Below, piece by piece: positions 57,742-64,000 of a DNA stretch of 64,000 nt. The stretch's first letter is position 1. Every line of letters begins with the position of its first letter. The position numbers were made by a program, and so were the translations under genes. The stretch is taken from assembly GCF_013318015.2 (NCBI RefSeq), contig NZ_CP115841.1:372001-436000 (forward strand). The letters are read 5' to 3'. The notes under the pieces are model-generated. The model did not search any database. It saw only the letters and a list, made by a program, of their open reading frames with translations, and was not told where the DNA came from. This DNA comes from Agrobacterium tumefaciens. GTDB lineage: Bacteria; Pseudomonadota; Alphaproteobacteria; Rhizobiales; Rhizobiaceae.

Positions 57742-58178
57742 AACATGTCGATATCTTTACCGACGGCGCCTGCTCCGGCAATCCCGGTCCGGGCGGCTGG
57801 GGTGCCGTGCTGCGATATGGCGAGACCGAAAAGGAATTATCCGGCGGCGAGGCTGATACCACCAACAACCGCATGGAACTGCTGGCGGCCATCTCGGCGC
57901 TCAACGCGCTGAAAAGTCCCTGCGAAGTCGATCTCTATACCGACAGCGCCTATGTCAAGGATGGCATCACCAAGTGGATTTTCGGCTGGAAAAAGAAGGG
58001 CTGGAAAACCGCCGATAACAAGCCGGTCAAGAATGTGGAGCTGTGGCAGGCGCTGGAGGCGGCGCAGGAGCGCCATAAAGTGACGCTGCACTGGGTCAAG
58101 GGCCATGCCGGCCACCCGGAAAACGAGCGCGCCGACGAATTGGCACGCAAGGGCATGGAGCCTTTCAAACGCCGGTAA
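57738..58178 (+). CDS. rnhA: Ribonuclease HI
   Basis: Cleaves the RNA strand of RNA/DNA hybrids. At 146 residues it has the whole catalytic set: Asp9 ([18 protein letters not shown]), Glu in [12 protein letters not shown], Asp in [11 protein letters not shown], and the C-terminal His and Asp in [18 protein letters not shown]. Overlaps the thrB stop, so translation is coupled. The thrB-rnhA pairing is common in alphaproteobacteria. Together with rnhB at 7.2 kb both RNase H types are in this window. Confidence 0.97.
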   Translation: MKHVDIFTDGACSGNPGPGGWGAVLRYGETEKELSGGEADTTNNRMELLAAISALNALKSPCEVDLYTDSAYVKDGITKWIFGWKKKGWKTADNKPVKNVELWQALEAAQERHKVTLHWVKGHAGHPENERADELARKGMEPFKRR

Positions 58179-58306
58179 CGGAAGTCTGATTTCTTCCATG
58201 CAGCCCTGATCCGGGCCAACCGTGATAAGGGATTGTGAAAACTGAAACCCGATCTATCTTGTCGTCAAACAGTTGGACGATGTTCCAGCGGAGGAGAGAC
58301 ATTCAG

Positions 58307-58615
58307 ATGATCCTGCATTGTGTATTTCTACGGTTCAAGGCTGCAACGGCATCCTCTGAAAAACACGCGGTGTTTGAAGCAATTGCGGCCCTCAAGGACG
58401 TGATACCCGGCATAATCGACGTGAAATACGGCCAGAACGTTTCGCCGGAAGGCCTGAATGGCGGTTTCGTCGATGGCTTCATCGTGACGCTGGACAGCCC
58501 GGAAGCCCGCGACGAATATCTGGCGCACCCGCAACACATGGAAGTCGGTCAACGTCTGGTCTCGCTAACCGATGGCGGTCTGGCCGGGCTTCTGGTGTTT
58601 GATATGAACGTGTGA
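58307..58615 (+). CDS. Dabb family (stress-responsive A/B barrel) protein
   Basis: A 102-residue ferredoxin-like-fold protein. MILHCVFLRFKAATASSEKH at the start, IPGIIDVKYGQNVSPEGLNG and the C-terminal PEARDEYLAHPQHMEVGQ are typical of the Dabb/Stress-response A/B domain. Such proteins often bind hydrophobic or phenolic molecules; function unknown. ATG 58307 has GGAGGAGAG before it. The frame is open from 58235. Confidence 0.83.
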   Translation: MILHCVFLRFKAATASSEKHAVFEAIAALKDVIPGIIDVKYGQNVSPEGLNGGFVDGFIVTLDSPEARDEYLAHPQHMEVGQRLVSLTDGGLAGLLVFDMNV

Positions 58616-58616
58616 A

Positions 58617-58639
58617 AAAGGGCGGTTTGACCGCCCTTT
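58617..58639 (+). terminator. Terminator after the Dabb gene
   Basis: AAAGGGCGGT-TTG-ACCGCCCTTT, a 10-base stem overlapping the stop region. Symmetric, so it may also serve the convergent peroxiredoxin gene. Confidence 0.75.
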
Positions 58640-58679
58640 AATGGATACTGTGCTTCATTCGCGACGACAGAGAGGTGGC

Positions 58680-59165
58680 TTAAAGCTGCTCGATCATCGC
58701 TGCAGCGGCCGAGACCGTCGCCTGGCCGGGATTTTCTTCCACGTTGAGCGATGTAACCACGCCGTCTTTCACCAGCATCGAATAGCGCTTGGAGCGCACG
58801 CCGAGGCCACCGCCGGAGAGGTCGGCATCGAGGCCGAGCGCCTTGGTGAAGGCGGCGTCCCAGTCGGCGAGGAAGTGAATTTTGCCCTGGCCGCCGGACG
58901 ATTGTGCCCATGCGCCCATGACGTGCCAGTCGTTGACGGAAACGACGGCGATGTCATCCACGCCCTTTGCGAGAATGGCGTCGCGGTTTTCGAGGTAGCC
59001 CGGCAGGTGGTTCAGCGAGCAGGTGGGAGTGAAAGCGCCGGGTACGGCGAAAAGAACCACCGTCTTGCCGCCAAAAAGTGCATCGGTGGTGGTTTCCACC
59101 GGGCCATCGGCGGTCTTTTCCTTGAAGGTTGCGGAAGGCAGTTTTTCGCCGATCTTGATAGTCAT
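58680..59165 (-). CDS. Peroxiredoxin (Prx5-type)
   Basis: Thiol peroxidase of 161 residues. The peroxidatic cysteine is Cys49 in VPGAFTPTCSLNHLPGY, with the required Pro and Thr before it. The NDWHVMGAWAQSSG and GVRSKRYSMLVKDGVV stretches mark the Prx5/PrxII group, which is usually reduced by glutaredoxin or thioredoxin. ATG 59165 preferred because AGGAG lies 7 bases upstream; an in-frame ATG at 59171 is only one base from it. A perfect palindrome lies 50 bases upstream. Confidence 0.93.
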   Translation of the reverse strand: MTIKIGEKLPSATFKEKTADGPVETTTDALFGGKTVVLFAVPGAFTPTCSLNHLPGYLENRDAILAKGVDDIAVVSVNDWHVMGAWAQSSGGQGKIHFLADWDAAFTKALGLDADLSGGGLGVRSKRYSMLVKDGVVTSLNVEENPGQATVSAAAAMIEQL

Positions 59166-59215
59166 GTCCATGCTCCTATGGCCGTTTGGTTCGCGCGACT
59201 ATAGAGCAAGGAAAA

Positions 59216-59236
59216 GAAAACTGTCATACAGTTTTC
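59216..59236. promoter_or_regulatory. Perfect 21-base palindrome upstream of peroxiredoxin
   Basis: GAAAACTGT-CAT-ACAGTTTTC, perfect 9-3-9 symmetry, 51 bases before the peroxiredoxin start and 52 after the end of the DsbD-like gene (both minus strand). It may be a redox-regulator operator. Read on the minus strand, it is followed by TTTTCC, so it could also be a terminator of the DsbD-like gene. Confidence 0.5.
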
Positions 59237-59287
59237 GCGGGAAATTCCATGGCTGAGACAGCCGTTCGGGATATGCCGCCTGAACGG

Positions 59288-60136
59288 TCAGGGCTTTGGA
59301 AAATTGAGCATGGTCTCCATGGTCCGATCGCCGGATTTGACAAGAATGGGCCAGCTGTTGCCCTGCACCTGATAGGTTTTTGGCAAGCCCTTGATGTTCA
59401 TGTAGAAGGAGAGCTTGCGCTTGTCTCGCACCAGGTTCTGCGGCTCATAATAGGCAAAACCGGAGGGGCCGGCGATGAATATTTCGGTCTCCTTCGGCGC
59501 GTTTTCCGGCAGCTGCAATTGCACGCCAAGCATGGTCTTGTCGGGCGTGATGTGGAAATCGACAACCTTGAAATCGTCGGACGCAGCCTCTGGCAGCGTC
59601 TCGCGCGCCTCTTCCAGCAATCGCCGCTCTTCGTGGTCGTCATCGCCCGCATTGCCGCGGCTGATCGAAAACGTCGCCTCAAAGGGAATGCAGATATTCT
59701 GGCAGACGCCGATGAAGGCGGTGAGGTCGATATTGCCTCCCGCTTTGGCGTCCACGGCTTTCAACTGAAAGGGAATGCTGACGGCGTGATCGTAGCCGAT
59801 ATCGGTGATATCGCCGTTCTCGATGAGTTTGGGAACGGGATAGGCCATCGATGTCAGGCTTATACCGCTTGCCGGATCAAGCGTGATCTTGGGCGGTATT
59901 CCAGCTTCGCCCGGTTCGCGCCAATAGGTTATCCAGCCGTCTTTCGGCTCGATCTGCAACACGCCGCGCACCACGCCGTCCGCATCCATGGCAAGGCTTG
60001 CCACACGCATCTGGCCGCCTTCACTTCTCGCCCAGTCGGTAATTTCGGCCTGCGCTAGTTGCCAGCTACCGAGAAGGGCGGCGAAGGCAACGGCGAGGCG
60101 AAGATGTGAAAATCGAAAGAATGTCCTGACGCTCAT
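59288..60136 (-). CDS. DsbD N-terminal-domain-like periplasmic protein
   Basis: A 282-residue secreted protein with a signal peptide ([19 protein letters not shown]). The rest resembles the N-terminal immunoglobulin-like domain of the thiol-disulfide reductase DsbD, with the cysteine pair in [14 protein letters not shown]. The membrane and thioredoxin domains of full DsbD are missing, so this is a stand-alone relative, possibly in periplasmic thiol transfer or cytochrome c maturation. Divergent from yqgE. Confidence 0.82.
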   Translation of the reverse strand: MSVRTFFRFSHLRLAVAFAALLGSWQLAQAEITDWARSEGGQMRVASLAMDADGVVRGVLQIEPKDGWITYWREPGEAGIPPKITLDPASGISLTSMAYPVPKLIENGDITDIGYDHAVSIPFQLKAVDAKAGGNIDLTAFIGVCQNICIPFEATFSISRGNAGDDDHEERRLLEEARETLPEAASDDFKVVDFHITPDKTMLGVQLQLPENAPKETEIFIAGPSGFAYYEPQNLVRDKRKLSFYMNIKGLPKTYQVQGNSWPILVKSGDRTMETMLNFPKP

Positions 60137-60298
60137 TCTTTCCGTCTAACCCAACATCGCCTGATGGACCAGTTACGAATTCGTGCGGTTCATCATTTTC
60201 GGTTGATTGATCGGGCGCGATGCCGCATCCTGTGCTTTGTCGAAGTGCGAACGCCGCTTTCCCGTTCAATGGTGGAATTCGGCAAGCTGGAGGCGCCG

Positions 60299-60904
60299 GT
60301 GAGCTTTTCAACCCTGATGGACAAACGCGAACGTGGCTTTTTTGACAGCCAGTTCCTCATTGCGATGCCGGGGCTGGACAATGGCAATTTTGCCCGTTCG
60401 GTGGTCTATATCTGCGCCCATTCGGATGCCGGAGCCATGGGTTTCATCATCAACCGGCCGCAGCAGATCACCTTCACGGATATTCTGCTGCATCTGAAGC
60501 TGGTGGACAGCAACGACGCCATCATGCTTCCCAACCGCACCCGGGAATTTCCGATCCAATGCGGCGGCCCGGTCGAATCCGGCCGGGGTTTCGTGCTGCA
60601 TTCCGATGATTATTTAAGTGAATCGAGCATTCCGGTCAGCGACGACATTTCCTTGACGGCGACGCTGGATATCGTGCGCGCCATTTCCAACGGTCGCGGC
60701 CCGCAAAAGGCCACCATGATGCTCGGTTATGCCGGCTGGGGTCCGGGTCAGCTGGAAAACGAGATCGCCAATAATGGATGGCTGAATTGCCCGGCGGCGG
60801 AAGAGCTGATTTTCGACCGTGGACTGGACAACAAATACGAGCGGGCGCTTGCGCTTATGGGTGTGGATGCTCGCATGCTTTCTGCGGAAGCCGGCCACGC
60901 CTGA
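60299..60904 (+). CDS. YqgE/AlgH family protein
   Basis: A cytosolic protein of 201 residues from GTG 60299. Conserved parts: [57 protein letters not shown] and [20 protein letters not shown]. AlgH/YqgE proteins are widespread and of unclear function. GGAGG sits 5 bases before GTG 60299; ATG 60269 is an alternative start without such a site. Confidence 0.9.
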   Translation: MSFSTLMDKRERGFFDSQFLIAMPGLDNGNFARSVVYICAHSDAGAMGFIINRPQQITFTDILLHLKLVDSNDAIMLPNRTREFPIQCGGPVESGRGFVLHSDDYLSESSIPVSDDISLTATLDIVRAISNGRGPQKATMMLGYAGWGPGQLENEIANNGWLNCPAAEELIFDRGLDNKYERALALMGVDARMLSAEAGHA

Positions 60905-60935
60905 TTTTTTCGTGATGCTCCTTTTGTCGACTGCT

Positions 60936-60960
60936 GGAACCAATCCCAATCCCTGACGTT
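60936..60960 (+). promoter_or_regulatory. EcfG-type general stress promoter of csbD
   Basis: GGAAC (60936-60940) and CGTT (60957-60960) with a 16-base spacer, 51 bases before the csbD ATG. Exact match to the GGAAC-N16/17-CGTT consensus. Confidence 0.8.
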
Positions 60961-61011
60961 AACAATCCCGAAAGCCGCACAGACAGTACGGCTCAACTAG
61001 GGAGCAGTAAC

Positions 61012-61203
61012 ATGGGTAGCACATCAGACAAGATCGCCGGTACAGCCAAGGAAGTTGCTGGCAAGGTCAAGAAAAACGTCGGCGAAGCAACCGGCAACAA
61101 CGAGCTGCGCGCCAAGGGTGCCGCTCAGGAAACCGAAGGCAAGGTACAGAAGAACGTCGGCAAGGCCAAGGATGCGGTCAAGGGTGTCGTTGATCGTATG
61201 TAA
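61012..61203 (+). CDS. CsbD family stress protein
   Basis: A 63-residue hydrophilic protein made of two similar repeats ([20 protein letters not shown] and [20 protein letters not shown]), the classical CsbD pattern. CsbD-like proteins accumulate in the general stress response; molecular role unknown. GGGAGCAG precedes the ATG. Its own EcfG promoter and a strong terminator make it a single-gene unit. Confidence 0.92.
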   Translation: MGSTSDKIAGTAKEVAGKVKKNVGEATGNNELRAKGAAQETEGKVQKNVGKAKDAVKGVVDRM

Positions 61204-61244
61204 TGCCACCTGACGGGCTCCCGTGTCTTTGATGCGGTGCTTTG

Positions 61245-61279
61245 GAGCGCATGTGTTATCGCACATGCGCTCTTGTCGT
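61245..61279 (+). terminator. Terminator of csbD
   Basis: GAGCGCATGTG/CACATGCGCTC, a perfect 11-base stem with loop TTATCG, followed by TTGTCGT. The T-run is weak but the stem is very stable. Confidence 0.7.
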
Positions 61280-61370
61280 CTGGAGGCCTGACGGGCGGGT
61301 TTGTTACGCCTTTCACCTTGGTCTCTTATATTCGCCTTCACCCAATTCATCCACCGCAAGGGTTTCATGA

Positions 61371-62477
61371 ATGAAGCTTTTTTCCTGCGCTTCCTGTGGC
61401 CAGCCGGTCCACTTCGACAATCGTTTCTGCGTCTCTTGCGGCCATCGTCTGGCCTTCGTGCCGGAGCGCCTTTCCATGGAAGCGCTGGCGCCTGCGGGTG
61501 AGCCGAACTGGCAACTTGTTGCCCAGCCGGAAAGACAGGTGCGGTTCTGCGCCAATGAGGTGAACGACATCTGCAACTGGTCTGTGCCGGCGGAAAGCCA
61601 GAACGCCTTTTGCCCGGCCTGCAGCCATAACCGTCTCGTTCCAAATATCGCGACGGATGAGGGTATCGAACAATGGCGCGGCATCAGCCAGGCGCAGCGG
61701 CATTTGTTTTATTCGATATTGCGTCTCGGCCTGCCGCATCCCAACCGCGATGCCGATCCTGTCGGCGGGCTAGTCTTCGACTTTCTGGTCGACGAAGTCG
61801 CACCTGACGGTTCCGTCATTCCCGCCATGACCGGCCACGACGAGGGCCTGATCGCCATTCGCGCGGCAGAGGTGGATGATGCGACGCGCGAGCAGGTGCG
61901 CGCCAACATGAACGAGCCCTATCGCACCATGCTTGGCCATTTCCGCCATGAGGTCGGGCATTTCATCTGGAACAAGCTGGTTCGTGATGAGAGCCGACTG
62001 GAGGCCTGCCGCGCGGTATTCGGCGATGAGCGCGAAGACTATGCCGCCGCGCTACAGCGCAACTACGAGCAGGGGCCGCGCCCCAACTGGCAGGAAACCT
62101 TCATAAGCGCCTATGCCTCCGTGCATCCCTGGGAGGATTTTGCCGAGTGTTTCGCGCATTATCTTCACATCGTCGATACGCTGGAAACCGCGCGCGCCTT
62201 TGGCGTGGCGATAGACCCCGATGGACATGAGGAAATGGCGGCGGAGGTCACTTTCGATCCCTATAATGCCCGTAGCGCCGCACAACTGGTCAAGGCCTGG
62301 ATTCCGCTCAGCGTCGCCATCAACTCGATCCAGCGCAGCATGGGGGAGGCGGACCTTTATCCCTTCGTGCTGGCCCCGCCTGTTGTGAGCAAGATGGAAT
62401 TCATCCACGACCTGCTACACGGCAGGATCGACGCGATGCCTCAACGGCAGATGCAGCAGTTCTCGATGGCGCAGTGA
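61371..62477 (+). CDS. Zinc-ribbon putative metallopeptidase
   Basis: A 368-residue cytosolic protein. The N-terminus is a zinc ribbon (FSCASCGQPVHF and FCVSCGHRL), then a second cysteine set (FCANEVNDICNW, FCPACSHNR). The peptidase-like domain has the zinc motif HEVGH at residues 193-197 in HFRHEVGHFIW and a downstream DFAECFAHYLHIVDTLE that could give the third ligand. It resembles the bacterial 'putative zinc-binding metallopeptidase' family; substrate unknown. Confidence 0.82.
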   Translation: MKLFSCASCGQPVHFDNRFCVSCGHRLAFVPERLSMEALAPAGEPNWQLVAQPERQVRFCANEVNDICNWSVPAESQNAFCPACSHNRLVPNIATDEGIEQWRGISQAQRHLFYSILRLGLPHPNRDADPVGGLVFDFLVDEVAPDGSVIPAMTGHDEGLIAIRAAEVDDATREQVRANMNEPYRTMLGHFRHEVGHFIWNKLVRDESRLEACRAVFGDEREDYAAALQRNYEQGPRPNWQETFISAYASVHPWEDFAECFAHYLHIVDTLETARAFGVAIDPDGHEEMAAEVTFDPYNARSAAQLVKAWIPLSVAINSIQRSMGEADLYPFVLAPPVVSKMEFIHDLLHGRIDAMPQRQMQQFSMAQ

Positions 62478-62525
62478 ATACGAGACACGAGAAGTCATAG
62501 TCAGGAAACGCGTCGTTTCCTTCTC

Positions 62526-62556
62526 CCGTCATTCCGGCTCAATACCGGAATGACGG
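62526..62556. repeat. Short palindromic repeat between convergent genes
   Basis: CCGTCATTCCGG/CCGGAATGACGG, a perfect 12-base stem with a 7-base loop. It belongs to the same broad class as the hairpins in the mosaic repeats and may end both convergent transcripts. Confidence 0.55.
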
Positions 62557-62600
62557 CGGTGGATGGAGTAGCCCTTTACCACCCCATATTCCAATACCTC

Positions 62601-64000
62601 TTACGAAGCTCGCTTCGTCGGCTGGAACCGCTCCCGCAAAAGCTTCAGCGCCGCATCGCCGGAAACCGGTGTGCCGAACAGGAAGCTCTGGCCGAAATGG
62701 CAGTTCATGCGTGAGAGTTCCGCCGCATCCTCAGGCGTTTCAATGCCTTCCGCCACCACCTGCATATCGAGAGCGCGCGCCATGGCGATAACGGAGCGCA
62801 GTAGCACGTTGCGCTTGTCGCTGGTATTGGCCACCAGTGCCTTGTCGAGCTTGATCGTGTCGAAGGGGAAGCGGGTGAGATAGGCAAGTGACGAATAGCC
62901 GGTGCCGAAATCATCCATGGCGAGGCTGATGCCCGTTTCCTTCAGCTTGGAAAGCACCAGCCGCGCCTGTTCCGGGTTCTCCATCACCACGGATTCCGTC
63001 AGCTCCAGCTTCAGCTGCTGCGGATTACAGCGCGTTCGCGTCAGCATGCCGCGCACGTCGTTATACAATTCGTTATTCAGCAATTGCGCGCTGGAAATAT
63101 TGACGGAGATGAAGATCGGCATCTTCTCGATGGAATGCTGCCAGTCCATCAGGTCGGTCGCTGCCCTTTCCAGCGCGAACATGCCGAGCGGTTCGATCAG
63201 GCCGGAGGCTTCCGCGATGGGGATGAATTCGCTCGGCGGAATGTTGCCGCGTTTGGGGTGTTCCCACCGCATCAGCGCCTCGAAACCGGCCAGCGCGCCA
63301 TCGTCAAGCTTGACGATGGGCTGATAGGCGAGCGACAGCTCCTTGCGCTCGATGGCGCGGCGAAGATCGCTTTCCATTTGCAGGCGGTCGGTGCCGGACG
63401 TGCGGAAAGCGGGACGGAACGGCTCGACGCGGTTTCCGCCAGCGCGCTTGGCGCGGTACATCGCCAGTTCCGCATCGCTCAAGAGACCTGCGGCACTTTC
63501 CTGCTGGTCGATCCATGAAACGAGGCCGATGGAGGCGGTGAGGATGATTTCGCGATTGGCGAAATTGATCGGCACCATGATTGCCTTGTTCACCGCATCG
63601 GCGAAATCGGCCACCCGCTGCGGATCGCGCTCCGAGGTCAGGATCAGGCCGAATTCATCGCCGCCGAGACGCGCCAGCGTATCCTGCGGTTTCAACAGGC
63701 GGCGCAGACGCCGTGTCAGCGCGATGAGAATATTGTCGCCTGCAGCAATGCCGAGCGTATCGTTGACCAGCTTGTAACGGTCGATATCGATCGCCATCAC
63801 CGTCGGGCGCACGCCGTCGCTTTCAGGAGAGAGGTTGAGGATCGATTGCAGGCGGTCGAGGAAGACCTGCCGGTTTGGTAGCCCGGTCAGATTGTCATTC
63901 ATCGCATCCTGCAACAGCCGCTCCACCGAGTTCTTCTGCTCGGTGATGTCGGTGATGGTGCCGACGCAGCGGATGATTTCGCCGTTGGAGCCGAGAACCG
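62601..64000 (-). CDS. GGDEF-EAL c-di-GMP signalling protein (N-terminus beyond window)
   Basis: The visible 466 residues hold, in order, the end of a PAS/PAC domain (GEIIRCVGTITDITEQKN), a GGDEF domain with intact RLGGDEFGLIL and an EAL domain with GFEALMRWEH, LKLELTESVVM and MDDFGTGYSSLAYL. Both synthase and phosphodiesterase motifs look intact, so either or both activities are possible. The frame stays open to the right edge, so the start lies outside; a GTG at 63926 is internal. Confidence 0.93.
   Translation of the reverse strand, partial: VLGSNGEIIRCVGTITDITEQKNSVERLLQDAMNDNLTGLPNRQVFLDRLQSILNLSPESDGVRPTVMAIDIDRYKLVNDTLGIAAGDNILIALTRRLRRLLKPQDTLARLGGDEFGLILTSERDPQRVADFADAVNKAIMVPINFANREIILTASIGLVSWIDQQESAAGLLSDAELAMYRAKRAGGNRVEPFRPAFRTSGTDRLQMESDLRRAIERKELSLAYQPIVKLDDGALAGFEALMRWEHPKRGNIPPSEFIPIAEASGLIEPLGMFALERAATDLMDWQHSIEKMPIFISVNISSAQLLNNELYNDVRGMLTRTRCNPQQLKLELTESVVMENPEQARLVLSKLKETGISLAMDDFGTGYSSLAYLTRFPFDTIKLDKALVANTSDKRNVLLRSVIAMARALDMQVVAEGIETPEDAAELSRMNCHFGQSFLFGTPVSGDAALKLLRERFQPTKRAS

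Overview
The window is a continuous stretch of Rhizobiaceae chromosome, most likely Agrobacterium or a close relative (inference). The evidence is the gene content and layout: a stand-alone F0 operon atpI-atpB-atpE-atpF'-atpF, the ECF biotin transporter bioMNY, paired BA14K-family secreted proteins, an IalB-like protein, a ctaC-ctaD-ctaB-ctaF-ctaG-ctaE cytochrome oxidase operon, a Rieske/ferredoxin-reductase pair of glycine-betaine-demethylase type, GGAAC-N16-CGTT general-stress promoters and mosaic palindromic intergenic repeats. Base composition is GC-rich and fairly even. I found no rRNA, tRNA, CRISPR array, prophage or IS element. Both edges cut genes: kup loses a few codons at its 5' end, and a GGDEF-EAL gene loses its N-terminal part at the right edge.

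Layout. 1-6.2 kb: kup, a SleB-type cell wall hydrolase and the F0 ATP synthase operon, with a good sigma70-type promoter and a clear terminator. 6.2-13.3 kb: mostly minus-strand housekeeping genes (membrane protein, rnhB, radical SAM protein, FAD-linked oxidase, Sua5, unknown protein) plus a short glycosyltransferase. 13.3-18.5 kb: gbcAB-like pair, two BA14K genes, CorA/ZntB. 18.6-28.1 kb: acyl-CoA dehydrogenase and enoyl-CoA hydratase, two RNA methyltransferases, a chemoreceptor with a CheR-tether-like tail, and a small cluster (ACT protein, ABM monooxygenase, XRE regulator, NTF2-like protein) with a perfect palindrome in its divergent promoter. 28.1-38 kb: dxs, pirin, xseB, deacetylase, bioYNM (minus strand), YcaQ-like glycosylase, ribB-X and aroC. 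38-47.7 kb: DUF1344 protein, phosphatase, fabI, DnaJ-like, lipoprotein, pdxH, TauE, MazG-like, HAD, VOC, tldD and a small AT-richer membrane gene. 47.7-58.6 kb: IalB-like, aa3 oxidase operon with assembly factors (including the 43-aa CtaF), DUF983, surf1, ispH, thrB, rnhA and a Dabb protein. 58.6-64 kb: peroxiredoxin, DsbD-like, YqgE, CsbD, zinc metallopeptidase and the c-di-GMP protein.

How the parts fit. Most of the window is core metabolism: ATP synthase F0 and aa3 oxidase for respiration, dxs and ispH for the MEP isoprenoid pathway, bioMNY, ribB and pdxH for cofactors, aroC and thrB for amino acids, fabI for fatty acids. I see no large new multi-gene system. The most useful new observations are regulatory: two GGAAC-N16-CGTT promoters (BA14K and csbD), an FNR/FixK-like box before ctaC, several perfect palindromes in short intergenic regions (XRE/NTF2, pirin, peroxiredoxin, lipoprotein/pdxH), phased TGTCGC repeats before gbcA, a strong hairpin after atpE, and mosaic repeats whose inner module is inverted between copies. 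Start codons were chosen from ribosome binding sites and family N-termini; several differ from the longest open frame.
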